Below, piece after piece: positions 25,886-34,517 of a stretch of 64,000 nt of DNA. Both the position numbers and the translations under genes were made by a program. Each line of letters starts with the position of its first letter. Positions within the stretch are counted from its first letter, which is position 1. The notes below the pieces were generated by a model that was given only the letters and a program-made list of their open reading frames with translations, was not told the origin of the DNA and did no database searches. This DNA is from Thermocatellispora tengchongensis (GTDB taxonomy: Bacteria > Actinomycetota > Actinomycetes > Streptosporangiales > Streptosporangiaceae): the NCBI RefSeq assembly GCF_014202315.1, contig NZ_JACHGN010000002.1, positions 590,306 through 654,305 of the forward strand, in the 5' to 3' direction.

Positions 25886-26464
25886 GTGAGTTTCTTCATG
25901 GTCAAGGGCGGGGAGCTGCGGCGGATGCGCGTTACCAGGTTCGTTTTCTCGGGGCCAGTCGACATCGTCGTTGAGGGGGTCGCGAAGGACATCGTGGGCT
26001 CTTTCAGAAAGGCCATTCTGGCCGCGCTTGCCGTGAAGGAGGGCAAGGTGATGAGCAGTGACGCCCTCATCGACGTCGTCTGGGCGGGCAGTTCGCCGCC
26101 CACCGTGACTAACACCTTGCAGAGTCACATCTCGTTCCTGCGCCGCGCGTTCGAGTCGATGGGGGGAGTGCTGCGGCGCTCGAACTTCTGCCGCCGTATC
26201 TGGCGCTCGGCCTGCGACGGGCAGCCTGAGGCTGAGGAGCCAGTGGCACCGATCCTGCAAGGGGCGGTCTTCCACAGGCTGAGCCACCACCACAAGACGA
26301 TCCTGGACGAGCTCGACGTGCCCGATGTCCTGGCCTGCGAGCGGATGGGGCACCGCATGAAGGGCATTTCCGGACGCTACAGCCATGTCACCGAGGTGAT
26401 GCGGACGCGTCTGGTGAAGGGTCTGCAGCGGTACTGGGCGCGGATGCGCAAGGCGGCCGGGTGA
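25886..26464 (+). pseudogene. Chimeric remnant: SARP-type DNA-binding head joined to tyrosine integrase tail
   Basis: A 192-codon open frame made of two unrelated pieces. Residues about 15-90 resemble the winged-helix head of SARP/AfsR regulators (LAALAVKEGKVMSSDALIDVVW then TVTNTLQSHISFLRRAF). Residues about 93-192 are the C-terminus of an actinomycete phage-type tyrosine recombinase (GVLRRSNFCRRIWRSACDG, then FHRLSHHHKT, RMGHRMKG and GRYSHVTEVM). The second catalytic Arg of the HxxR motif is Ser here, while the late His155 and nucleophile Tyr165 remain. An inactive fusion next to tRNA genes, most likely a scar of an integrated element. Confidence 0.75.
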
Positions 26465-26550
26465 GCAGGTGGAGCGCCAGGACCTGCGCATGCTCCCGCT
26501 TCGCCTGCCTGGAGGCGATCGCGACCGGAACTCCGGTAGGGAGCGGCGCG

Positions 26551-26586
26551 TGACCTCTACCCGTGCGAGGGTCGGGCAGCGCTCTT
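26551..26586. repeat. Partial, diverged copy of the tRNA-Val anticodon region
   Basis: TGACCTCTACC and AGCGCTCT occur here in the same order and orientation as in the tRNA-Val gene 140 bp to the right, separated by a slightly longer spacer. It could be a leftover attachment site or tRNA fragment; the match is short. Confidence 0.35.
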
Positions 26587-26623
26587 GGGGGAGCGGTCTG
26601 CTCCCGTTTCCATGGTCATCGAT

Positions 26624-26661
26624 GTTCAAAAAGAAGATCCCCAGGCCGGTGACCTGGGGAT
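26624..26661 (-). terminator. Rho-independent terminator of the tRNA operon
   Basis: Perfect 9-bp stem ATCCCCAGG/CCTGGGGAT with a 7-base loop at 26637-26661; on the minus strand it is followed by CTTCTTTTTG. It lies directly after the 3' end of tRNA-Val. Confidence 0.9.
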
Positions 26662-26665
26662 TCGG

Positions 26666-26740
26666 TGGTGGGCGATACTGGGATTGAACCAGTGACCTCT
26701 ACCGTGTCAAGGTAGCGCTCTCCCACTGAGCTAATCGCCC
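26666..26740 (-). tRNA. tRNA-Val (GAC)
   Basis: Minus strand. Acceptor stem GGGCGAT pairs with ATCGCCC, anticodon loop TTGACAC gives anticodon GAC, T-loop GGTTCAATCC, discriminator A. CCA is encoded at 26668-26666. Third gene of the Gly-Cys-Val cluster. Confidence 0.96.
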
Positions 26741-26747
26741 CTGTTCG

Positions 26748-26818
26748 AGGTGGAGACGGGATTTGAACCCGTGTACGCGGCTTTGCAGGCCGCTGCCTCG
26801 CCTCTCGGCCACTCCACC
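26748..26818 (-). tRNA. tRNA-Cys (GCA)
   Basis: Minus strand. Acceptor GGTGGAG pairs with CTCCACC, anticodon loop CTGCAAA gives GCA, T-loop GGTTCAAATCC, discriminator U as usual for Cys. CCA is not encoded. 7 bp upstream of tRNA-Val. Confidence 0.96.
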
Positions 26819-26846
26819 GAGCGAGGCCCTGCGTCAGACCTCTTCG

Positions 26847-26919
26847 AGCGGACGACGGGATTCGAACCCGCGACCCTCACCTTGGCAAGGTGATGCTCTA
26901 CCAACTGAGCCACGTCCGC
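26847..26919 (-). tRNA. tRNA-Gly (GCC)
   Basis: Minus strand. Acceptor GCGGACG pairs with CGTCCGC, anticodon loop TTGCCAA gives GCC, T-loop GGTTCGAATCC, discriminator U. First gene of the cluster; 28 bp before tRNA-Cys. Confidence 0.96.
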
Positions 26920-27006
26920 GTGTCGGCCCCGGTGGCGTTCCGGTGGCGACGAAGAGAACTCTAGCGGGTTTTCCGTGTGGTGCCTAACCAAGTGAGGCGG
27001 GGCGGG

Positions 27007-27660
27007 TCAGTCGATGGCGGCTTTGCGGAGCTGGCGGGCCACGCCGCGCTCGACGGCGGGGAGGGTGAGGAAGATCTCCAGGATGCGGGTGAGGCGGTGG
27101 ACCTCGATGCGGTGGAAGGCGGGGCCGGCGGCGCGGGCCAGGACGAGGACCAGGGCCAGCGGGGGGAGGGGGGCCGCGATGACGTGCAGGCCGGAGTCCA
27201 GGGTGGTGGCGGTGGGGCGGGCGGGGATCTCGGGGAAGGGGATCTGCTCGGGGGCGCGCCAGCTTGAGTGGATGACGGTGTGCGGCTCGCGTTCGGTGCC
27301 GGCGGCGGCCCAGTCGGCGCTGAACAGGACCGGCATGGAGTCGATCAGGGTGGCCAGGGCGCGGTCGCCGGCCGTGGTGATGTACTTGAGGATCTCCAGC
27401 TCGGGGTAGGTGCCGGGGGCCTCGCGGGTGGCCCAGACGCCTTCGACCTCGACGCCCTCGACGCCGCGCAGGCTCTCCACGAGGCGTTCGCGCGGTTCGG
27501 AGTCGGGCCAGAAGACGGTGAGGTCGTCCACGGCGCGGCCGTCGCCGCGCTCCAGGACGATGATCTGGGTGATGTCGGCCCCGGCGACGCCGAGCACCCG
27601 GGTGACCTGCCCGAGCGATCCGGGCCTGTCGGGCAGTGCGATCCGCAGTCGCAGGAGCAT
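27007..27660 (-). CDS. ACT-domain protein
   Basis: 217 residues. The N-terminal ACT domain (LRLRIALPDRPGSLGQVTRVLG, ADITQIIVLE) is the amino-acid-sensing fold. Residues 80-140 could hold a second, weaker one, followed by a hydrophobic segment LPPLALVLVLARAA and a helical tail. It is divergent from dusB. No catalytic domain is present, so a regulatory or binding role is expected. Confidence 0.8.
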   Translation of the reverse strand: MLLRLRIALPDRPGSLGQVTRVLGVAGADITQIIVLERGDGRAVDDLTVFWPDSEPRERLVESLRGVEGVEVEGVWATREAPGTYPELEILKYITTAGDRALATLIDSMPVLFSADWAAAGTEREPHTVIHSSWRAPEQIPFPEIPARPTATTLDSGLHVIAAPLPPLALVLVLARAAGPAFHRIEVHRLTRILEIFLTLPAVERGVARQLRKAAID

Positions 27661-27767
27661 GGCGCGGCCTTTCCGGGGTGGTCGGGGAGCGGGTCTGACG
27701 CGACGGAGCGTTCGGTGGGAGTTTATCCAGGGGGCGGGCGTGCGGCGGCGTGGGGTAGAAAGGGCGG

Positions 27768-28907
27768 GTGGACGACGGGGTGCGTGGCCGCGCGGTCGCG
27801 GCGTTGAAGGTGGGGGCCATCGAGGTGTGGCCGCCGGTGGTGCTGGCGCCGATGGCCGGGATCACCAGCGCGCCGTTCCGCGCCCTGTGCCGGGAGCAGG
27901 GCGGCGGGCTGTTCGTGTCGGAGATGATCACGAGCCGCGCGCTGGCCGAGCGCAACCGCAAGACGTTCGCGATGATCCGGTTCGCCGAGGGGGAGTGGCC
28001 GCGGAGCATCCAGCTCTACGGGGTCGATCCGGCCGTGGTCGGGCGGGCCGTGCGGATGATCGCGGAGGAGGGGCTGGCGGATCACGTCGATCTGAACTTC
28101 GGGTGCCCGGTGCCGAAGGTGACCCGGCGCGGGGGCGGGGCGGCGCTGCCGTACAAGCGGGATCTGCTGCGGGCGATCCTGCGCGCGGCCGTCTCGGCCG
28201 CCGGGGGGCTGCCGGTCACGATGAAGATGCGCAAGGGGATCGACGAGCGGCATCTGACCTACCTGGACGCGGGGCGCATCGCGGTCGAGGAGGGGATCGC
28301 GGCGGTCGCGCTGCACGGGCGCACGGCCGTGCAGCACTACGGCGGGGAGGCCGACTGGGAGGCCATCGCGCGGCTCAAGGAGGCCGTGACCGAGATCCCG
28401 GTGCTGGGCAACGGCGACATCTGGAGCGCCGACGACGCGCTGCGGATGATGGCGCGGACGGGCTGCGACGGCGTCGTGGTGGGACGCGGGTGCCTGGGGC
28501 GGCCCTGGCTGTTCCGCGACCTCGCCGCCGCCATGGAGGGGTCCGCCGAGCGGGCCCGGCCGGACCTGGGCGAGGTCGCGCGGGTCATGGCGCGGCACGC
28601 CGAGCTGCTGGTGGAGTCGTTCGGCAGCGAGCCCCACGGGATCGCCGACTTCCGCAAGCACGTGGGCTGGTACCTGAAGGGGTTCACCGTGGGCGCCGAG
28701 ACGCGGCGCGGGCTGGCCACCGCGGCGAGCCTGGAGGAGCTGCGGGAGCGGCTGGCCGAGCTCGACCACACGCAGCCGTGGCCCGCGGCCGCCGAGGGGC
28801 CGCGGGGGAAGTCCAATCCGCGCGACAAGGTGCTGCTGCCGGAGGGGTGGCTGGACGACACCCGTGGCGGGGTCGTCACGGAGGAGAGCGACGTGTCCGG
28901 CGGCTAG
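27768..28907 (+). CDS. dusB: tRNA-dihydrouridine synthase, DusB type
   Basis: 379 residues, GTG start. FMN-dependent TIM barrel: LAPMAGITSAPFRALCRE, the family signature VDLNFGCPVPKVTRRGGGAAL with the catalytic Cys, then VTMKMRKGID, VALHGRT and GNGDIW; the helical tRNA-binding tail follows (KHVGWYLKGF). Reduces uridine to dihydrouridine in tRNA D-loops. Its position near a tRNA cluster is probably incidental. Confidence 0.95.
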   Translation: MDDGVRGRAVAALKVGAIEVWPPVVLAPMAGITSAPFRALCREQGGGLFVSEMITSRALAERNRKTFAMIRFAEGEWPRSIQLYGVDPAVVGRAVRMIAEEGLADHVDLNFGCPVPKVTRRGGGAALPYKRDLLRAILRAAVSAAGGLPVTMKMRKGIDERHLTYLDAGRIAVEEGIAAVALHGRTAVQHYGGEADWEAIARLKEAVTEIPVLGNGDIWSADDALRMMARTGCDGVVVGRGCLGRPWLFRDLAAAMEGSAERARPDLGEVARVMARHAELLVESFGSEPHGIADFRKHVGWYLKGFTVGAETRRGLATAASLEELRERLAELDHTQPWPAAAEGPRGKSNPRDKVLLPEGWLDDTRGGVVTEESDVSGG

Positions 28908-28945
28908 TCGTCGCCGGCCGGGAGGTTGTCGGCGCACTTGCGGAA

Positions 28946-28977
28946 GCGTATGACGAAACGTATGCGTTTCGCATACG
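28946..28977. promoter_or_regulatory. Operator-like palindrome upstream of the MarR unit
   Basis: CGTATGCG-TTT-CGCATACG (28959-28977) is a perfect 8-bp inverted repeat, preceded by an extra half-site GCGTATG at 28946-28952, ending 9 bp before the ATG of the small gene at 28987. It fits a MarR operator for autoregulation; the hairpin could also end the dusB transcript. Confidence 0.65.
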
Positions 28978-28986
28978 CTTTTGGTC

Positions 28987-29367
28987 ATGGAATCGGAACT
29001 GGAAGACGCCATCAACGAGTGGCATGCCGGCGTGAACGCCGGTGATCTCTCCCGGGCGGCGGCGGCAGTCGGTGATCCGGTCGTCGTCCTCGGCCCGAAG
29101 GGCGCGGGCCCGATCACGCCCGACCAGTTCGCGGACTGGGTGGATCGTTCGGGGATCCGGCTCGTGCCGCGCTCATGGCACCCGATCAGCGAGCGGCTCA
29201 TGGTGGTCGAGGAGGACGCGACCTGGCCCGGCGACCAGACTCCCACTCGCGTGGCGACGGTGTTCCGCGTCGCGGGCGCGAAGGTCACGGCCGCGCTGCG
29301 GCTGCCGGATCTGAGATCGGCCCTGGAGCTGGCCTACATCTGCCGCGAAATGGCCGCGACCGAATGA
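28987..29367 (+). CDS. Small NTF2-like/hypothetical protein
   Basis: 126 residues, ATG 28987 (a TTG at 28981 is possible). ELEDAINEWHAGVNAGDLSRAAAAVGDPVVVLGPKGAGP resembles the N-terminal helix and strand of NTF2-like proteins, here not quoted in one run in the protein family sense but spanning residues 3-42. It overlaps the MarR gene by ATGA and so is translated with it, under the palindrome above. The function is unknown. Confidence 0.7.
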   Translation: MESELEDAINEWHAGVNAGDLSRAAAAVGDPVVVLGPKGAGPITPDQFADWVDRSGIRLVPRSWHPISERLMVVEEDATWPGDQTPTRVATVFRVAGAKVTAALRLPDLRSALELAYICREMAATE

Positions 29368-29804
29368 GCGCGGCGGGGCCGGGGCAGCTCCTGTTCGCTT
29401 TCGTGCGGTACTGGTCACGCCGTGCGGCCGCGGGGGACGCTTCCATCGCCGAGCAGGGGCGGCTCGTGCTGGTGACCGAGGCGGTCGCCGCTCTGGCCGG
29501 CCGCGACGAGCCCGCGACGGTGAACGCCGTCGCCGACGAGATCGGCATCGACCAGAGCGGCGCGTCCCGTCTGATCAAGAGCGCGGTCGAGGCCGGCTAC
29601 CTGACGATGACGACGGCGCCGTCGGATGGCCGCAGACGCGAGGTGTCCGTCACGCCCGCCGGTCGCACCGCGCTACGGCACGCCCATGCATGGCAGGAGA
29701 AGGTCTTCGCCGAGCTGACCGCGGGATGGAGCCGGCAACGACGCGACGATTTCCAGCGCGCGATGGCCGACCTCATCGCCCGGTCCTACGCGATCGGCTC
29801 ATAG
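29364..29804 (+). CDS. MarR-family transcriptional regulator
   Basis: 146 residues, ATG overlapping the previous stop. Winged helix at about residues 45-115: VNAVADEIGIDQSGASRLIKSA, wing SDGRRREVSVTPAG. Helical ends form the dimer. Most MarR proteins repress their own operon, and the palindrome at 28959-28977 is the obvious site. The inducer is unknown. Confidence 0.9.
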   Translation: MSAAGPGQLLFAFVRYWSRRAAAGDASIAEQGRLVLVTEAVAALAGRDEPATVNAVADEIGIDQSGASRLIKSAVEAGYLTMTTAPSDGRRREVSVTPAGRTALRHAHAWQEKVFAELTAGWSRQRRDDFQRAMADLIARSYAIGS

Positions 29805-30106
29805 GGCACGCCACGTTGACGGTCGAGGGGCCGCGAGAATGGGGATCTCGCGCGCGCGCGACGGCGTCGAAGTCGGGGAATCGGTACGAGCGGTTCTCCG
29901 GCCTCGGTCTGCGGAACCGCGCCAAGGAGTGGTTCGGCGCGTACGAGGGCCGGCCGCCCGCGCCGGCCGCTCCCGCAAACGCCGGCGACGTGCTGGTCCC
30001 ATACGGCTAGTGATCAGACTGTGATTTCCGGATGACGGACGGGCGTCAAGATTGCGCGTAACGTGCTGTCAAGGTAGGGCGTGGCACCCGATCCTGGAGA
30101 CGGCGT
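29805..30106. other. Intergenic region, about 300 bp
   Basis: No gene can be supported. One frame reads a plausible tail (GLRNRAKEWFGAYEGRPP to GDVLVPYG, stop at 30010), but it has no start or ribosome-binding site of its own and may be a gene remnant. The promoter of the TRAP operon should lie in the last 100 bp. Confidence 0.4.
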
Positions 30107-32131
30107 TTGACGGACGTGCACAGTCAGGACGAGCGGGACGAACAGGGCAGCGAGCCGGGCAGTCCAGGCGGTCCGGGTGGTCCTGGGCGTCCGGGCGAGC
30201 CGGGGGGTCATGGCGGCGGCCGGGAGCTCGGCGGCGAGGACGTCGTCGCCGAGCTTGACGCGGAGCGGCCCGCGCGGCGGCTGGCCGGGCCCGTCGCGGT
30301 CTTCGTCACCGCCGTCGCGTTCGGGCTCTCGGCGTACGTGCTGTACTGGACGTTCCGGCCGGGGGCGGTGCTGCCGTACCGGATGCTGTTCCTCGCCGTC
30401 GTGCTGCCGCTGTGCTTCCTGTGCTACCGGCCGGGGCGGCGCGGGCGGGAGGCGCCGGGGGGCCTGGACTGGGCACTGGCGGCGCTCGCGCTCGCCGTGT
30501 GCCTGTACCCGGTGGTCGTGTTCGACGACTTCATCCGCCGGGCGTTCGCCCCGACCGCGCTGGACGTGGCCGTGGGGGCGGCGGTCGCGCTGCTGGTGCT
30601 GGAGGCCGTGCGCAGGACCGTGGGGTGGATCCTGCCGGCCGTGGTGATCGGGTTCTTCCTGTACGCGTACTACGGCGGGTACCTGCCGGTCGAGTGGCCC
30701 ATCGGCCACCGCGGCTACGACATCGAGCGGATCATGGCCTCGTTCGTGATGGGCACCGAGGGGATCTACGGGGTGCCGCTCGACGTGGCGGCGACGTACA
30801 TCATCCTGTTCACCGTCTACGGCGCGGTGCTCGACCACTCGGGGGCCGGGCGGTTCTTCGTGGACGTCTCGCTGGCCGCGTTCCGGCGCTCGCGGTCGGC
30901 GCCGGGGCGTACGGTCGCGCTGGCCGGGTTCCTGCTCGGCACGGTCAGCGGGTCGGGGGTGGCCACGACGGTCAGCGTGGGCAGCGTGGCCTGGCCGATC
31001 CTGCGCCGCGCCGGCTACCCGCGCGAGCAGGCCGGCGGGGTGCTGGCGGCGGCGGGCATCGGCGCGATCCTCTCGCCGCCGACCCTGGGCGCGGCGGCGT
31101 TCATCATCGCGGAGTACCTGCGGGTCAGCTACCTGACCGTGCTCGTGTACGCCACGATCCCCACCGTCCTGTACTACCTCGGCATCTTCCTGGCGATCGA
31201 GATAGACGCCCGCAAGTACGGCACCCACGCCGTGGAGATCGACGCCCCGCGCCTGTGGCCGCTGCTGCGCAGGTTCGGCTACCACTTCAGCTCGCTGTTC
31301 GTGATCGTGATCCTGATGGCGCTGGGGCAGTCGCCGTTCCGCGCCGTCGTGTACGCCACCCTGCTCGCGTTCGCGCTGTCGTTCCTGGACCGGGAGCACC
31401 GGCTCACCCCGCGCCGGGCGGCCGGGGCGCTGGCCGCGGGGGCCACCGGGGTGCTGCCCGTGGCCGTCACCTGCGCCGCCGCCGGGATGATCGTCGCGGT
31501 GGTGACGCTGACCGGGCTCGGGCTGAAGGCCAGTTCGCTGATCGTCGGCGCGTCGGCGGGGGTCCTGGCCCTGACGGCGGTGATGTGCGCGCTCGCCGTG
31601 CTGCTGCTCGGGCTGGCCGTGCCGGTGACCGCCTCGTTCGTCATCGCGGCGGTGATCATCGGTCCCGCGCTGCTGGATTTCGGGGTGACGGCCGCCGAGG
31701 CGTACATGTTCATCTTCTACTACGCCGTGCTGTCGGAGGTCAGCCCGCCGACGGCGCTGTCGGCCTTCGCGGCCTCGGCGATCACGGAGGGCAACGCGCA
31801 GCGCACCATGTGGGCCACCTGGAAGTACACGCTGCCCGCGTTCCTGGTGCCGTTCGCGTTCGTGCTGACCCCGGCGGGGGCCGCGCTGCTCGGGCAGGGC
31901 TCGGCGGGGGAGATCGCGGCGGCGCTGGGGGCCTCGGCGCTGGCCGTGGTGGCGCTGGCGGCGGCGACCGGCGGGTGGCTGATCGGGGCGGCGGGGCCGG
32001 TGGAGCGGGTGCTGTGCGGGGCGGCGGCGGTGCTGCTGCTGGTGCTGTCCCCGGCGCCGGCGGCGGCGGGGGTGGCCGCGCTGGTCCTGGCGCTGGGCGT
32101 ACACCTCGTGAGGAGAAGGAGCGGGTCATGA
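30107..32131 (+). CDS. TRAP transporter fused permease (4TM + 12TM type, TAXI system)
   Basis: 674 residues, TTG start with GGAGA 7 bp upstream. After a Gly/Pro-rich, disordered head of about 45 residues come some 16-18 hydrophobic segments. The pattern (GTVSGSGVATTVSVGSVAWP and SPPTLGAAAFIIAEY and SEVSPPTALSAFAASAI) is that of DctM-type large subunits fused to the small DctQ-like unit. It overlaps the TAXI binding protein by ATGA. Na+-driven uptake of a carboxylate-type solute is expected. Confidence 0.92.
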   Translation: MTDVHSQDERDEQGSEPGSPGGPGGPGRPGEPGGHGGGRELGGEDVVAELDAERPARRLAGPVAVFVTAVAFGLSAYVLYWTFRPGAVLPYRMLFLAVVLPLCFLCYRPGRRGREAPGGLDWALAALALAVCLYPVVVFDDFIRRAFAPTALDVAVGAAVALLVLEAVRRTVGWILPAVVIGFFLYAYYGGYLPVEWPIGHRGYDIERIMASFVMGTEGIYGVPLDVAATYIILFTVYGAVLDHSGAGRFFVDVSLAAFRRSRSAPGRTVALAGFLLGTVSGSGVATTVSVGSVAWPILRRAGYPREQAGGVLAAAGIGAILSPPTLGAAAFIIAEYLRVSYLTVLVYATIPTVLYYLGIFLAIEIDARKYGTHAVEIDAPRLWPLLRRFGYHFSSLFVIVILMALGQSPFRAVVYATLLAFALSFLDREHRLTPRRAAGALAAGATGVLPVAVTCAAAGMIVAVVTLTGLGLKASSLIVGASAGVLALTAVMCALAVLLLGLAVPVTASFVIAAVIIGPALLDFGVTAAEAYMFIFYYAVLSEVSPPTALSAFAASAITEGNAQRTMWATWKYTLPAFLVPFAFVLTPAGAALLGQGSAGEIAAALGASALAVVALAAATGGWLIGAAGPVERVLCGAAAVLLLVLSPAPAAAGVAALVLALGVHLVRRRSGS

Positions 32132-33081
32132 GGATCATGCGGATGGCCGCGGTGCTCGCGGCCGGGGCCCTGGCGGTGGCGCTGACCGCGTGCGGCGGTG
32201 AGCGGTCCGGCGGCGGGCAGCGGCTGTCGATCGCGACCGGCAACACCACCGGCGTCTACTACGTGCTCGGCGGCGGCATCGCCGAGCAGATCAACAAGAA
32301 CCTCGACGGCTACCAGGCCACCGCCGAGGCCACGGGCGCGTCGGTGGAGAACATCCAGCGGGTGGTGCGCGGCGACTCCGACATCGCCTTCACCCTGGCC
32401 GACACCGCCGCCGACGCCGCGAGCGGCAAGGGCTCGTTCGCCGCGCCGCAGCCGATCCGGGCCCTGGCCCGCCTGTACGACAACTACACGCACGTGATCG
32501 CGCGCGCCGACGCCGGGATCAAGACGGTGGCCGACCTGAAGGGCAAGCGGGTGTCCACCGGCTCGCCCAACTCCGGCACCGAGGTGATCGCGCTGCGGCT
32601 GCTCGCCGCCGCCGGCCTCGACCCCGACAAGGACGTGACCCGGCAGGCGCTGTCGCTGCCCGAGACGGTGCAGGGCGTCAAGGACGAGACCATCGACGCG
32701 CTGGTCTGGTCCGGCGGCCTGCCCACCGGGGGCATCACCGACCTGATCACCAGCGAGAAGGACGAGGTGGTGTTCGTGCCGCTGGACGACGTGCTGCCCG
32801 CCATGCAGCGCGAGCACGGCCAGGTGTACGCCGCCGGCACGATCCCGGCCGCCGCCTACTCGACCCCCGGCGACGTGGCCACGATCGTGGTGCCGAACCT
32901 GCTGGTGGTCAACCAGAGCATGGACGCCGGACTCGCCGAGCGGCTCACCGGGCTGCTGTTCGACCGCAAGGCCGAGCTGGAGAAGGTGCACGCCGCGGCG
33001 AAGGAGATCACCAGGGAGAACGCGCCGAAGACCGAGCCGGTGCTGCTGCACGACGGCGCGAAGAGGTACTTCGGGTCATGA
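32128..33081 (+). CDS. TAXI-family TRAP solute-binding lipoprotein
   Basis: 317 residues. Signal peptide with lipobox LTAC (Cys near residue 22), so anchored outside the membrane. SIATGNTTGVYYVLGGGIAE near the N-terminus and TGSPNSGTEVIALRLL are typical of the TAXI group. It delivers substrate to the fused permease. It ends with a 6-bp overlap into the convergent gene. Confidence 0.93.
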   Translation: MRIMRMAAVLAAGALAVALTACGGERSGGGQRLSIATGNTTGVYYVLGGGIAEQINKNLDGYQATAEATGASVENIQRVVRGDSDIAFTLADTAADAASGKGSFAAPQPIRALARLYDNYTHVIARADAGIKTVADLKGKRVSTGSPNSGTEVIALRLLAAAGLDPDKDVTRQALSLPETVQGVKDETIDALVWSGGLPTGGITDLITSEKDEVVFVPLDDVLPAMQREHGQVYAAGTIPAAAYSTPGDVATIVVPNLLVVNQSMDAGLAERLTGLLFDRKAELEKVHAAAKEITRENAPKTEPVLLHDGAKRYFGS

Positions 33082-34443
33082 CGCCTCGGCCGCCCAGGTG
33101 AGGATGCGCCGCGTCGCCGCGGCCGACTCGAAGTAGGCGTGGTGGTGCACGCGCTCCAGCACGTGCGTGTCCGGCACCCGGCCCGTGCGCCCCATGGCGC
33201 CCACCGCCGCCACCGGCACGACCACGTCGTTGCCGACGCCCTCGCCGAAGACGCCGTCGTCCCCCGGCGGGCCGTACTCCGCGGCCAGGGCCCGGTACCG
33301 CGGGCGCGGGCCGTGCGCGTGCGGGCCGAAGGCGTTCAGCCCGCGCAGGTACGCCCCCGCCGGGCTCATCGCGGTCAGCCCCGGCAGGTCGCCGGACGCG
33401 CCCGAGGCGAGGTGCTTGACCAGTTCCTGCACCGCGCCCAGCGGGCCGGCCTGGCCGGTGGCGGCCAGCAGCGTGGTCAGCCGTCCGGCCAGGTGGCGCA
33501 GCCGGGCGGGGTCGGCGAGCGGCGTGCCCGCGTTCGGGGTGCCGGCGAACATCACCCTGCCGATCCGGACGCGGCGGCGGCCGAGCGGCAGCGCCGCGGC
33601 GTTCTGCGCCAGCTCGCGGGCCACCAGCCCGCCGCGGGAGTGGGCCAGCACGTCCAGGTGCAGGTCCGCTCCGTCGGGGATCAGCGCGATGAGGCGGCGC
33701 GCGTTCTCGGCCGGGTCGTGGGTGAGCGTGTGGTGGTCGAAGGCGATCACCCGCCCTCCGTACGCCGCGTGCAGCCGGGCGAACGCCTCGGCGGGCATCC
33801 CGCCGAACGAGGAGTGCGTACGCCCGAAGGCGCCGTGCAGGAGCAGCAGCGTGCGCCGTTCCCCGCCCTCCCCGGCCTCCAGGCCGGCCCAGCGCGACGG
33901 GTGCAGGTCCTCGGCCACGTCCCGCGCGTACGTGTCCGGCGCGCACGCGCGCAGCCGGTAGCGGTGCCGCCGCTCCTCGTACGCCGCCAGGGGGCACGCC
34001 GTCCGCCACGGGAACGCGAACAGCTTGATCAGCAGCGGCCCGGACCAGCCGCGGCTCCACTCCCGCCGCCCCACCTCGAACCGCCCGGTGCCCGCCCGCA
34101 CCAGGGGATGCCAGGAGTAGGTGCCCCGCCCGGTGACCGCCAGCGCCACCCACCGCTCGTCCTCCGGCGGCGCGACGCCCCGGTCCACCAGCAGCCGCGT
34201 GCCCGGCACCCGGCCGGTGCGCTCCACCGACACCAGGTAGTCGGCGCGCAGGTCGCGCAGCCCCGCCTCCGCGATGGCCCCGGCCAGCGCCTCGGGCATC
34301 CGCCACCCGAACGCCGCCGATCCGGTGTGGGCGGGCGGCGGCAGCGCGCGTACGGAACCGGTGACGCCGATGCTGGTCAGGGTCGCGCGCAGACCGGTGC
34401 GCGAGCCGATGCGAACCGTCTGCCCCGTGTGAAACTCCACCAT
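33076..34443 (-). CDS. Lipase/esterase-like alpha/beta hydrolase (DUF7379-like)
   Basis: 455 residues. The C-terminal 260 carry the hydrolase core: LLLLHGAFG, nucleophile AHSRGGL, then NDVVVPVAAVG and a late His in VHHHAYF. The N-terminal 180 residues have a beta-rich domain of unknown role. No signal peptide, so cytoplasmic. Convergent, 6-bp overlap with the TAXI gene; 74 bp from the helicase on the same strand. Substrate unknown. Confidence 0.7.
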   Translation of the reverse strand: MVEFHTGQTVRIGSRTGLRATLTSIGVTGSVRALPPPAHTGSAAFGWRMPEALAGAIAEAGLRDLRADYLVSVERTGRVPGTRLLVDRGVAPPEDERWVALAVTGRGTYSWHPLVRAGTGRFEVGRREWSRGWSGPLLIKLFAFPWRTACPLAAYEERRHRYRLRACAPDTYARDVAEDLHPSRWAGLEAGEGGERRTLLLLHGAFGRTHSSFGGMPAEAFARLHAAYGGRVIAFDHHTLTHDPAENARRLIALIPDGADLHLDVLAHSRGGLVARELAQNAAALPLGRRRVRIGRVMFAGTPNAGTPLADPARLRHLAGRLTTLLAATGQAGPLGAVQELVKHLASGASGDLPGLTAMSPAGAYLRGLNAFGPHAHGPRPRYRALAAEYGPPGDDGVFGEGVGNDVVVPVAAVGAMGRTGRVPDTHVLERVHHHAYFESAAATRRILTWAAEAS

Positions 34444-34517
34444 GCGCCCAGCGTGGGCCGCACCACGGCGCGGCGCATGAGTAGAGCCCTACTCAGGTGA
34501 TCGTCGCGCGACGGCCG

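Noticed and set aside
29690-30010. Open frame ending GDVLVPYG considered as a gene
   Set aside because: It overlaps the end of the MarR gene, lacks a plausible start and ribosome-binding site, and only its last third looks like protein; listed only as a possible remnant.
30014-32104. 696-codon open frame opposite the TRAP permease
   Set aside because: Low-complexity Arg/Gln/Gly composition; the plus strand has the membrane protein with family motifs.
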